Shown in pieces: positions 1-6,761 of a stretch of DNA of 64,000 nucleotides (positions are counted from its first letter, which is position 1; each line of letters begins with the position of its first letter). The notes beneath the pieces were generated by a model. It saw only the letters and a program-made list of their open reading frames with translations. It made no database searches and had not been told where the DNA came from. The stretch lies in NCBI GenBank assembly GCA_015061985.1, contig SUVN01000001.1, forward strand, positions 62,001-126,000. Reading direction: 5' to 3'. The translations under genes were made by a program, and so were the position numbers. This stretch comes from Akkermansiaceae bacterium (GTDB lineage: Bacteria > Verrucomicrobiota > Verrucomicrobiia > Verrucomicrobiales > Akkermansiaceae).

Positions 1-1
1 C

Positions 2-1006
2 CTGCCGCGTGGGCTGAGTGTGAATGAACCATCCCGCTCGTTCTGCCCTGTCTGTAAGAAAGAGATTCCCTGGTATCTGAACCTGCCCATCCTCAGCTGG
101 TTGGTGCTGCGCGGCAAGAGCGCCTGCTGCGGGAATCGTATCCCGGTGCGCTATTGGCTGGTGGAGACGGTGTGTGCTGCCTTGTTTGCTGCGATTGCCT
201 GGTATTTCTGTCTGGATGATATTTTTACACAGATATTGCTGTGCGTGTGGGTGGCACTGATGCTGGCCTGCTTTTGCATTGATTGGGAGCAGATGGTGGT
301 ACTGCCCTCTCTCACGGTGGCGGCGGCTGTGGCCGGACTTCTTCTTTCCGGGCTTTCCCCCTGGATGCTGGAGCCCACTTCTCTGGAACCGACGGATGGA
401 TTGCTCTGGAGTGTTGTGGGGGCAGTCGGTGGGTTTATTCTGTTCCGTCTGGTGGGGCTCATCGGGCTGCTGCTGTTCGGTCACCGCTCCGCCCGGCTGG
501 AGAAAGCAGCCGCATGGTCATTGAAGCAAGCCGCTGACGGCGAGGATATCGAACTGACGCTGGGTGAGGACAAGTTGCTCTGGAGTCAGCTTTTTATGGA
601 ACCGTCCAACCGTTTTATCCTCAAGGAGGCCACGCTGGATTCCCGCAGCGGTGAACCCGGCAGTTTGGAGTTCCGCCCGGATGCCCTCATTCTGCCGAAT
701 GGTGAACGCATAGAGCTGGAGAGCGTGGAAAGCCTTTCCGGCATGGCCGGGGGGTATTCCTCCCGCCGCGCCGCCATGGGCAGCGGCGATGCCTGGATTG
801 CCATGGCCATCGGTGCCATCGGCGGGTGGCAGGGTGTGGTGTTCTCTCTGGTGATCGGCAGTTTCATCGGATTGCTCTGGGCCGTGGTTGCCCGCATCGG
901 CTTCGGCAAGCCCATGCCGTTCGGCCCGGCGCTCATTCTTGCTGCCACGGTATGGCTTTTCTTCGGCCTGGAGATTCAGGACTGGCTGGAGAGTATGTAT
1001 CTATGA
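2..1006 (+). CDS. Prepilin peptidase, A24 family (5' end outside window)
   Basis: Type IV prepilin peptidase, an integral inner-membrane aspartic protease that cleaves prepilin or pseudopilin leaders and N-methylates the product. The frame is open to the window edge: the codons before the GTG at 20 read LPRGLS, joining smoothly to the family pattern ahead of the Cys cluster, so that GTG is not the start and the N-terminus is missing. Visible are FCPVC and CCGNRI (the zinc-type Cys tetrad), the first catalytic Asp region (CIDWEQMVVLP), GSGD as the GxGD motif with the second Asp, and several membrane helices. A soluble insert of roughly 80-90 residues separates the two catalytic halves. It overlaps the next gene by 4 bp (ATGA). 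Confidence 0.88.
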   Translation: MPRGLSVNEPSRSFCPVCKKEIPWYLNLPILSWLVLRGKSACCGNRIPVRYWLVETVCAALFAAIAWYFCLDDIFTQILLCVWVALMLACFCIDWEQMVVLPSLTVAAAVAGLLLSGLSPWMLEPTSLEPTDGLLWSVVGAVGGFILFRLVGLIGLLLFGHRSARLEKAAAWSLKQAADGEDIELTLGEDKLLWSQLFMEPSNRFILKEATLDSRSGEPGSLEFRPDALILPNGERIELESVESLSGMAGGYSSRRAAMGSGDAWIAMAIGAIGGWQGVVFSLVIGSFIGLLWAVVARIGFGKPMPFGPALILAATVWLFFGLEIQDWLESMYL

Positions 1007-1506
1007 GCAGAACGGAGAAGAAACCCATCCGGAGAGCTTTTCGCGCCCGATTCCGGAACATCGTACTGGATTGGTATAGTACCTGCGGTGACGAGCTGGT
1101 CTTTCGGGTGCATATAGGGAATCGAGCTGCATTGCCTGCGGAATTTCTGGAGCTGCATTGCCGGGAAAGCCGGGGGGAACGCTTGTGGCGACTCGGGCGC
1201 AATCTGGTGGGGTGGTTGCTTCATCCCTGTGGCTTTTCGTCCTTATCCTATCGTTATTGCAAAATCCGTGTGCAGCGTAGAAGTATGGAAGATGCTCCGC
1301 TTATTTCATGCCTGAAAATTGAGGATGCCTTTCGTTTGCTGCGTTCAGCCGGATTCTGGTTGTATGATGATAGAGATCCTCACACTTGGTCATCTTATGA
1401 TGTGTACTGTGTTCTGATGCGGGAAAAACGGCTTGAGACTCCCATGCAGGCGCTTCATTTTGACCCCAAAATAAAGTTCTTTTCGGAAAGCGGTATGGAA
1501 GCATGA
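1003..1506 (+). CDS. Uncharacterised 167-aa protein coupled to prepilin peptidase
   Basis: No family recognised. The start ATG at 1003 overlaps the prepilin peptidase stop (ATGA), which suggests translational coupling; a longer reading from 826 would lie inside the peptidase gene and is rejected. The product is basic at the N-terminus (RTEKKPIRRAFRARF) and Arg/Trp/Cys-rich. It has no signal peptide and no convincing membrane helix. By position it may serve pilus or secretion biogenesis, but nothing in the sequence states this. Confidence 0.6.
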   Translation: MSRTEKKPIRRAFRARFRNIVLDWYSTCGDELVFRVHIGNRAALPAEFLELHCRESRGERLWRLGRNLVGWLLHPCGFSSLSYRYCKIRVQRRSMEDAPLISCLKIEDAFRLLRSAGFWLYDDRDPHTWSSYDVYCVLMREKRLETPMQALHFDPKIKFFSESGMEA

Positions 1507-1560
1507 TACCTTAGCGCATTCATACACCTGCATTAGTTTACATTACCGTTAATAACCAAC

Positions 1561-1594
1561 AAAAAAGAGCCGTCCGTCCGGACGACTCTTTTTT
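1561..1594. terminator. Bidirectional rho-independent terminator
   Basis: The hairpin has arms AAAAAAGAG-C-CGTCC and GGACG-A-CTCTTTTTT around a GTCC loop, with one mismatch. The A-tract on one side and T-tract on the other let it work on both strands. It lies between the convergent 167-aa gene and fabI. Confidence 0.85.
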
Positions 1595-1614
1595 GTTGAG
1601 GGGTAAGGATGGGC

Positions 1615-2409
1615 TTACATGCCCACGATTTCGTAGCCGCCATCCACATAGATGACCTGACCGGTGACGGAGGCTGCACCGTCGCTGGCCAGATAGGTGG
1701 CGGTGGCACCGAGCTCTTCGAGCGTGCAGGAGCGCTGCAGCGGGCTCTTTTCCTCGTATACCTTGAACATGCCGGTGAAACCGGAAACGCCGCGGGCGGC
1801 AAGGGTCTGCACAGGCCCGGCGGAGATGCAGTTGACGCGGATGGGGTTCTCGCGGCGGCCCAGATCAAAGGCAAGATACTTGCTGCAGGTTTCCAGGGCG
1901 CTCTTGGAGACGGCCATGAGGTTGTAGTTCGGCACGACCTTCTGGCTGGCGTAGTAGGTGAGGGCGGTGATGGAGCCGCCGTTGGTCATGAGCGGGGCGA
2001 CACCGCGAGCCAGCGCGATGAGGGAGTAGGCGGAAATCTGGAGGGAGAGGTTGAAAGCATCGCGGGGGATGTCGGAGAAGTGACCCTCTAGGGTTCCGGG
2101 AGCTTTCGGAGCAAAGGCGATGGCATGCAGCAGCATATCCACACGGTCGGTATGCTGAGCAACAAAGGAGAAGAAGTCGGCGATGGACTGATCATCGGAG
2201 ACATCCAGTGCGCAGACGGGGGTATCTTCGCCGAAGCTTTCCTTTACCAGCTTGATGACACCGTCCTTGAGACGCTCGCCCTGATAGTTGAAGATGAGCT
2301 TGGCACCGGCGGCATGCCAGGCTTTAGCGATACCGAATGCGATGGAGCGCTTGTTGGCTACGCCGGTAACGATACCGACTTTTCCTTCGAGTGGTTTAGC
2401 AAGTGACAT
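1615..2409 (-). CDS. fabI: Enoyl-ACP reductase (NADH), FabI type
   Basis: Catalyses the last reduction of the fatty-acid elongation cycle, trans-2-enoyl-ACP to acyl-ACP, in the cytosol. It is a 264-aa short-chain dehydrogenase of normal FabI length. The N-terminal nucleotide-binding segment is the FabI type (GIVTGVANKRSIAFGIA), followed by LLHAIAFAP. The FabI catalytic pair is present as Y-x6-K in NYNLMAVSKSALE. The C-terminus has SDGAASVTGQVIYVDGG. The gene lies 38 bp downstream of a YbjN-like gene on the same strand and probably shares its promoter. No clear Shine-Dalgarno is seen. Confidence 0.96.
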   Translation of the reverse strand: MSLAKPLEGKVGIVTGVANKRSIAFGIAKAWHAAGAKLIFNYQGERLKDGVIKLVKESFGEDTPVCALDVSDDQSIADFFSFVAQHTDRVDMLLHAIAFAPKAPGTLEGHFSDIPRDAFNLSLQISAYSLIALARGVAPLMTNGGSITALTYYASQKVVPNYNLMAVSKSALETCSKYLAFDLGRRENPIRVNCISAGPVQTLAARGVSGFTGMFKVYEEKSPLQRSCTLEELGATATYLASDGAASVTGQVIYVDGGYEIVGM

Positions 2410-2447
2410 AAATGTGCAGATGTTGGTTGAATGAAAATGGTGAGAAA

Positions 2448-2900
2448 TCAGAAGCAGAATTCCTGTGTAATGATGTGGGCGTAGGTGCGAGCCATGCTCA
2501 CCCCCTGTTCCTCCATGCGGCGGATGCGGTTGAGAATCTCTGCATCAGAGATGTTGAGGTCATCGACCACAAACTTGAGGCGGTAGTACACGAATCCGTG
2601 TTCCATATCCAGCAGGAGCTGCCCCTCGGGCAGGTTGGCGTTGAGAGTCAGCAGAAGCAAGGCTACTTCCTTGCGGCTTTCCTCGGGAATACGCACGGCA
2701 AAGTTGACATCAAATACCAGACTGCACGGCTCTTTCAGCTCGGTGAACATGAACGTGCAGGGGTACCCGTCGTAGTTGGAGGGCAGGTAGGCCAGGCCAA
2801 TTTTCTCACTTGTCGCACCCATGGTGACCCACTGGTAGTCTTCTCCGTGGGTGATGAGATATTGGCGAACCTGTGCCAGAAGATTCGGTTGATTCGGCAT
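2448..2900 (-). CDS. YbjN-like / sensory-transduction-regulator-like protein
   Basis: A soluble 150-aa protein. The alternating pattern (QYLITHGEDYQWV, LVFDVNFAVRIPEE, LLLLTLNANLPEGQLLLD, VYYRLKFVVDD) resembles the YbjN/type III chaperone-like fold, which usually acts as a binding partner rather than an enzyme. This is a fold-level guess from the pattern, not a firm assignment. It precedes fabI in an apparent two-gene operon driven by the promoter at 2954-2982. Confidence 0.62.
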   Translation of the reverse strand: MPNQPNLLAQVRQYLITHGEDYQWVTMGATSEKIGLAYLPSNYDGYPCTFMFTELKEPCSLVFDVNFAVRIPEESRKEVALLLLTLNANLPEGQLLLDMEHGFVYYRLKFVVDDLNISDAEILNRIRRMEEQGVSMARTYAHIITQEFCF

Positions 2901-2953
2901 ATGGAATGATGGTAAAGGTTTCGGGGTATTTGTTACCCGTCGGTTCGCTTCCT

Positions 2954-2982
2954 ATAGTACACTCAAGAATGCTCGGAGTCAA
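2954..2982 (-). promoter_or_regulatory. Sigma70-type promoter of the YbjN-like/fabI operon
   Basis: On the minus strand TTGACT (2977-2982), a 17-bp spacer and TACTAT (2954-2959). The predicted leader is about 45 nt and contains a small hairpin GGGTA-N5-TACCC. Confidence 0.6.
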
Positions 2983-3019
2983 GCTAAAGTAGCAAAAAAA
3001 CGGGCGTTTGACCGTTGAA

Positions 3020-3499
3020 TCAGTAGCTCTTTCCGCGGGTGAGACTGCGGGTGAGTTTCTCTGATACGCGGCGGCAAACTTCGAGCTCGTCCTTTGTGAT
3101 TTCCGCAGAATGGTTGTCCAGCTGGCGCTCCAGAGCGGAGAATCCAACGTCAAAGAGCTCCTGCCCTTTGGCAGAAAGTCGGATGCAGATGGCGCGGCGG
3201 TCATCCGGGTTCTGATTGCGCTCAAACACTCCTTTGCCTACCATGGTTTCCACCAGCAGGGAGGTGGCGGGAACGGTCATCTGCAGCTCCTGGGCAAGTG
3301 TCTTGAGCGCTACGCCCTGCGGTGCTTTGGTCATGAGCATCTTCAGGCGGGCAATGGCAGAGGCCTGACGAATGGTAAGCCCCATCAGCTTTTTGATGTG
3401 GGAGGAGGAGGTGAGTTTCAGGCTTTCTCTCCGGATGTCGTCCAGCGTGTAGAGCAGCTCCAGTAGAACGATGTGGGGGATATTGGCTGTCTTGTTCAT
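3020..3499 (-). CDS. MarR family transcriptional regulator
   Basis: A 159-aa winged-helix regulator. The recognition region is LKTLAQELQMTVPATSLLVETM, written here in two parts as LKTLAQELQM and TVPATSLLVETM, and the wing is NPDDRRAICIRLSAKG, both typical of MarR. Helical ends should form the dimer interface. It is transcribed divergently from the old-yellow-enzyme gene at 3647, a common arrangement in which the regulator controls both itself and the flavoenzyme. Inverted repeats overlap or abut both promoters. The ligand is unknown. Confidence 0.9.
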   Translation of the reverse strand: MNKTANIPHIVLLELLYTLDDIRRESLKLTSSSHIKKLMGLTIRQASAIARLKMLMTKAPQGVALKTLAQELQMTVPATSLLVETMVGKGVFERNQNPDDRRAICIRLSAKGQELFDVGFSALERQLDNHSAEITKDELEVCRRVSEKLTRSLTRGKSY

Positions 3500-3508
3500 G
3501 CTGAAAAA

Positions 3509-3536
3509 ATTATACCTTTTTAATTATTATTGTCCA
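3509..3536 (-). promoter_or_regulatory. marR-type gene promoter
   Basis: On the minus strand TGGACA (3531-3536), a 16-bp spacer and a perfect TATAAT (3509-3514). The -10 box ends 9 nt before the start codon at 3499, so the transcript should be leaderless or nearly so. Confidence 0.6.
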
Positions 3537-3550
3537 GTATAAAAAGTTAT
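3512..3550. promoter_or_regulatory. Imperfect inverted repeat over the MarR promoter (candidate operator)
   Basis: ATACCTTTTTAAT (3512-3524) faces TATAAAAAGTTAT (3538-3550), an imperfect 13-bp inverted repeat that brackets the spacer and -35 of the regulator promoter. Autoregulation is an inference from position. Confidence 0.4.
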
Positions 3551-3585
3551 CATATGGGAGTATTTGCGAAAATGAGAGATTTTTC

Positions 3586-3608
3586 GTTAGAAAACAGGTT
3601 GTTCTAAC
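3586..3608. promoter_or_regulatory. Perfect 7-bp palindrome GTTAGAA-N9-TTCTAAC (candidate operator)
   Basis: The 23-bp site ends 3 bp before the -35 box of the flavoenzyme promoter. Size and symmetry fit a MarR-type dimer site. Binding is inferred, not shown. Confidence 0.5.
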
Positions 3609-3611
3609 TCA

Positions 3612-3640
3612 TTGCAAACAAAGAAAGAAGTGCGTATATT
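3612..3640 (+). promoter_or_regulatory. Promoter of the old-yellow-enzyme gene
   Basis: TTGCAA (3612-3617), a 17-bp spacer and TATATT (3635-3640), with the ATG only 6 nt downstream. Confidence 0.65.
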
Positions 3641-3646
3641 ACGGAC

Positions 3647-4732
3647 ATGATGACAACATCAACTGCTCTTTGTATTCGTGAGGTTGAAGCCCTGTTTCGT
3701 CCGTTTTCTGACAGAAAACTGTCGTTGGTATCGCGCATCGTCATGGCTCCGATGAATCGAAAGCTGGCGCCGGACGGTATTCCCACGCCGGAGATGGCTC
3801 GATACTATTGCCGCCGTGCGGAGAGAGAAGTGGGACTGATTATTACTGAATCTGCTACGATAGATGATGAAGCCGCTTCCGATGACAGTTGTATGCCTCA
3901 ATTTTACGGTGGTGCTGCCCTGCGTGCGTGGAAGCGGATATGCCGGGCAGTGCATGCAACCAGCTGCAAAATAGTTCCGCAACTTTGTCATGTGGGGATG
4001 CGGCGTCCGGTGACAGGGGATATTCCGCATCCGGAGGCGTATCCTGTCGGGCCGTCGGGAATCAATCCGTTGACGCTGGAGAAAACCGGCGAAGAGATGA
4101 GTCGGCAGCGTATAGCCGATATCTGTGCATCCTTTGCCCGCTCCGCTCGTCTTGCACAGCTTTTGGGGTTTGACGGAGTGGAGATACAGGGGGGGCATGG
4201 CTACCTCATTGATCAGTTCTTATGGAAAGAGACAAATCACCGTCGCGATATCTATGGAGGTGACATTGTGGGGCGTACCCGCTTTGCCTGCGAAGTGATT
4301 CATGCGGTCAGAAAGGCCGTGGGGAGTCGCTTCCCCATTATTTTCCGCTTTTCTCAGTGGAAAGAAGGGCATCCGGAGGCCAGACTGGCCGATTCCCCTC
4401 ATGAGCTTTCTGAATTATTACAGCCTCTTTGCGCGGCCGGGGTGGATGTGTTTGATTGCTCGGAAAATCGCCGCCCGGAACCGGCATTTGTCGGCAATCC
4501 GCTCACGTTGGCAGCGTGGACCCGTCTGTTGACACACAAGCCGGTCATCAGCGGCGGCGGGGCAGATTTCAACGTATCCGAATCAGTGCGGATGGTTCGC
4601 TCCGGTGAGGCTGATTTGATAGCCGTGGGCAGGGCTTTGCTGGCAGATGCCGAGTGGGCAGAGAAAATGCACCTTGCGCGGGAATCCGATATCATTCCCT
4701 ATACACTCCGAGCTTTGTCTCGACTGTATTAA
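3647..4732 (+). CDS. NADH:flavin oxidoreductase / old yellow enzyme family
   Basis: A 361-aa FMN-dependent TIM-barrel ene-reductase, expected to reduce alpha,beta-unsaturated carbonyls or similar electrophiles in the cytosol. Family landmarks are IVMAPMNRKLAPDGIPT near the N-terminus, GLIITESATI, VPQLCHVGMR, the active-site strand GFDGVEIQGGHGYLIDQFL, RRDIYGGD, and the C-terminal FMN phosphate site VISGGG...VGRALLADAEW. Two ATGs are adjacent (3647 and 3650); the first is used. The gene is divergent from the MarR regulator and convergent with the MerR gene, with which it shares 4 bp at the stop codons. The substrate cannot be told from sequence. Confidence 0.92.
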   Translation: MMTTSTALCIREVEALFRPFSDRKLSLVSRIVMAPMNRKLAPDGIPTPEMARYYCRRAEREVGLIITESATIDDEAASDDSCMPQFYGGAALRAWKRICRAVHATSCKIVPQLCHVGMRRPVTGDIPHPEAYPVGPSGINPLTLEKTGEEMSRQRIADICASFARSARLAQLLGFDGVEIQGGHGYLIDQFLWKETNHRRDIYGGDIVGRTRFACEVIHAVRKAVGSRFPIIFRFSQWKEGHPEARLADSPHELSELLQPLCAAGVDVFDCSENRRPEPAFVGNPLTLAAWTRLLTHKPVISGGGADFNVSESVRMVRSGEADLIAVGRALLADAEWAEKMHLARESDIIPYTLRALSRLY

Positions 4733-5220
4733 GCCTGAGTCTCAGATTCCGGGAGGGAAGGCTCCAGTCGCCCCTGGCTGTCTTTCATGAATGGGAAGTT
4801 CACGATGCCGGAAAGAGTGATGAAAGGGAATGCCTCATCCGGATTCTTGCCTTCGCCGGCTGCCTGAATGGCTCGCTTTGTACCGTCCAGAAAGAAGTTA
4901 ATGAGCTCCATGCCCCGTCTGATGTCATCCATCTTCTGTTCCAGCTGGAGGCGAGCTTCCTGCAGCATCTCCATGCGGCTGGACAGGGAGATGGCTCCGC
5001 GCACTGTCTCATCAAAGAATACTTTAATCTGCGGCAGGGTCATCCCCGCCTGCTTCATGCACAAAACACCGAGCAGACAGCCCAGGCTCGCCTCGCCGTA
5101 CATGCGTCGGCCGGATTCAGTACGCTCCACATGGCGCAGAAGTCCTTCTTTCTCGTAAAAACGCAGAGTATGGATGGAAAGCCCTGTTTTGCGAGCCAAT
5201 GCCGATATGCTGTACTTCAT
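4729..5220 (-). CDS. MerR family transcriptional regulator
   Basis: A 163-aa regulator with an N-terminal MerR helix-turn-helix (ISALARKTGLSIHTLRFYEKEG), given here as ISALARKTGLS then IHTLRFYEKEG, followed by a coiled-coil dimerisation helix and a short effector region without an obvious Cys metal site. The start is placed at the MKYS methionine: an upstream in-frame ATG at 5256 lies inside the -10 box of the gene's own promoter. The effector is unknown; it could be an aldehyde or other organic electrophile, as in AdhR-type members. Confidence 0.88.
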   Translation of the reverse strand: MKYSISALARKTGLSIHTLRFYEKEGLLRHVERTESGRRMYGEASLGCLLGVLCMKQAGMTLPQIKVFFDETVRGAISLSSRMEMLQEARLQLEQKMDDIRRGMELINFFLDGTKRAIQAAGEGKNPDEAFPFITLSGIVNFPFMKDSQGRLEPSLPESETQA

Positions 5221-5254
5221 GACGATAAGATAAAAGCAGGATAAAGACGCAGGC

Positions 5255-5284
5255 ATTCTAGCATGGACAATGCTGACAGGTCAA
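5255..5284 (-). promoter_or_regulatory. Promoter with central dyad, candidate MerR autoregulatory site
   Basis: On the minus strand TTGACC (5279-5284), an 18-bp spacer and TAGAAT (5255-5260). The spacer holds the dyad AGCAT-N5-ATGCT (5260-5274), the place where MerR proteins bind between -35 and -10. The predicted leader is about 28 nt. Confidence 0.6.
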
Positions 5285-5312
5285 GCCAATAGTAGCCGTT
5301 TTTCAGAATAAT

Positions 5313-6761
5313 TCAAAGAATGGGAGAAAGAAGGCGGCATATGTGAGCTGCCGGTCGAGCAAAGAAGCCGACAGAGTACCAGTGTTGCGGGGTAAGCGGA
5401 ATAGCCTGGTTCATATCATCCGACAGGAGCTGACAGATGCGGCGGGAGGCATCGGTATCTTCCATCAGCAGGGTTAATTCATAGTTCAGCCGGAGAGAGC
5501 GCTCATCCAGATTGGCAGTGCCGATGCAACAAACGGACTCATCTGCCAGGGCTATTTTCTCATGCAGAAAACCGGGCGTGTAGGCCAGGAGCTGAATGCC
5601 GCAGTTTGATAGCTCCGGCAGGTAGGTCAGGAGCGCCAGATTGGCCATGGTGCTATCGCCTTTGAGCGGAACCAGAATGCGCACGTCAACTCCCCGCAGC
5701 GCGGCTGCTGTCAGTGCCGTATAAACCGGGGTATTCGGAACAAAATAGGGGCTGGCCAGCCAGAGCCGCCGCCGTGCCCGATAGGCCATTTCCAGCAGGG
5801 TGAGTTCCCATGCATTGATAGGGACATCGTCCGGCCCGGAGGGAATCAGGCGGCATGTGACATCTCCGGCTTCTTCCTGTTCCCGGGCCAGCTCGCTGAT
5901 ATCTTCACCGGTGGCGCGTTGCCAGTCCTCCGCAAAGGAAAGCAGGCACTGTGCCACGATGGGGCCACGAAGTCCGGCAAAGGTATCCCGCCAATACGTT
6001 TTTCCCCGTTGCCGGATATACTCCAACCCTACGTTCAGACTGCCGAGGTAGGCCTGCGTGCTGTCGATGATGACCAGCTTGCGGTGATTGCGATAGTTGA
6101 TGCGTAGAAAGGAACTCCACCAGAAACGCCTTCCGTTGAATGAGGCTACGCGGACTCCGGCATCGGTCAGGGTGCGGAGATAGCCTCGGGGGAGCTTGTG
6201 GGAGCCGATTTCATCGTAGATGACATGGACTCTTACACCGGCTTGTGCCTTTCGAACCAGCAGACGGAGGAGATTGTTACCCACCCGGTCATTCCGGATG
6301 ATGAAAAACTCAAGGAGAATGGAGCTGTGTGCATTCTGAATGGCTCTGGTCAGAGCTTCGTAGGTATCGTTGCCGTCGCGCAGCAGCTGCACGCTGTTGC
6401 CGGAGCAGGCTGGCATGCCGGTTATTCCCGTGAGGGGATGTCCGAGGCTCCCGGGGGCATCCTGGCACAGATGGGCGCGGATGCCGCGCAGCATGGCGAA
6501 TACGGAGTTAGTCGGAAGCCGCTCCTCCGTGTGGCGACGGATGCGTTCTGCCCCCAGTGCCAGATACAGGGGAATACAGAGGAGGGGAAGAAGATTCAGT
6601 CCCAGCATCCAGGCCAGCGTTCCCTGTGGTGAGTGTCTGCGCATCAGCGCATGAAGAGAAAAAATAAAACCTGTCAGATGCAGTGCTGCCAGCCAGCCGG
6701 AGGCAGATAAAAGGCATGACTCGCCGGTGAAAGGAAATCTCTGAGCAATGCTGACAATCAT
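5313..6761 (-). CDS. cls: Cardiolipin synthase (phospholipase D family)
   Basis: A 482-aa membrane enzyme making cardiolipin from two phosphatidylglycerols. Two hydrophobic N-terminal segments precede two PLD half-sites: NYRNHRKLVIIDSTQAYLGS and FLHEKIALADES...GTANLDERS. Both HxK(x4)D motifs are intact. The C-terminal stretch is typical of bacterial Cls. Its start overlaps the stop of the AsmA-like gene by 4 bp, so the two are translationally coupled and form the distal end of the nusA operon. Confidence 0.94.
   Translation of the reverse strand: MIVSIAQRFPFTGESCLLSASGWLAALHLTGFIFSLHALMRRHSPQGTLAWMLGLNLLPLLCIPLYLALGAERIRRHTEERLPTNSVFAMLRGIRAHLCQDAPGSLGHPLTGITGMPACSGNSVQLLRDGNDTYEALTRAIQNAHSSILLEFFIIRNDRVGNNLLRLLVRKAQAGVRVHVIYDEIGSHKLPRGYLRTLTDAGVRVASFNGRRFWWSSFLRINYRNHRKLVIIDSTQAYLGSLNVGLEYIRQRGKTYWRDTFAGLRGPIVAQCLLSFAEDWQRATGEDISELAREQEEAGDVTCRLIPSGPDDVPINAWELTLLEMAYRARRRLWLASPYFVPNTPVYTALTAAALRGVDVRILVPLKGDSTMANLALLTYLPELSNCGIQLLAYTPGFLHEKIALADESVCCIGTANLDERSLRLNYELTLLMEDTDASRRICQLLSDDMNQAIPLTPQHWYSVGFFARPAAHICRLLSPIL

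Noticed and set aside
20..22. GTG as the start of the prepilin peptidase
   Set aside because: The frame continues upstream as LPRGLS, which fits the family sequence, so the gene is cut by the window edge.
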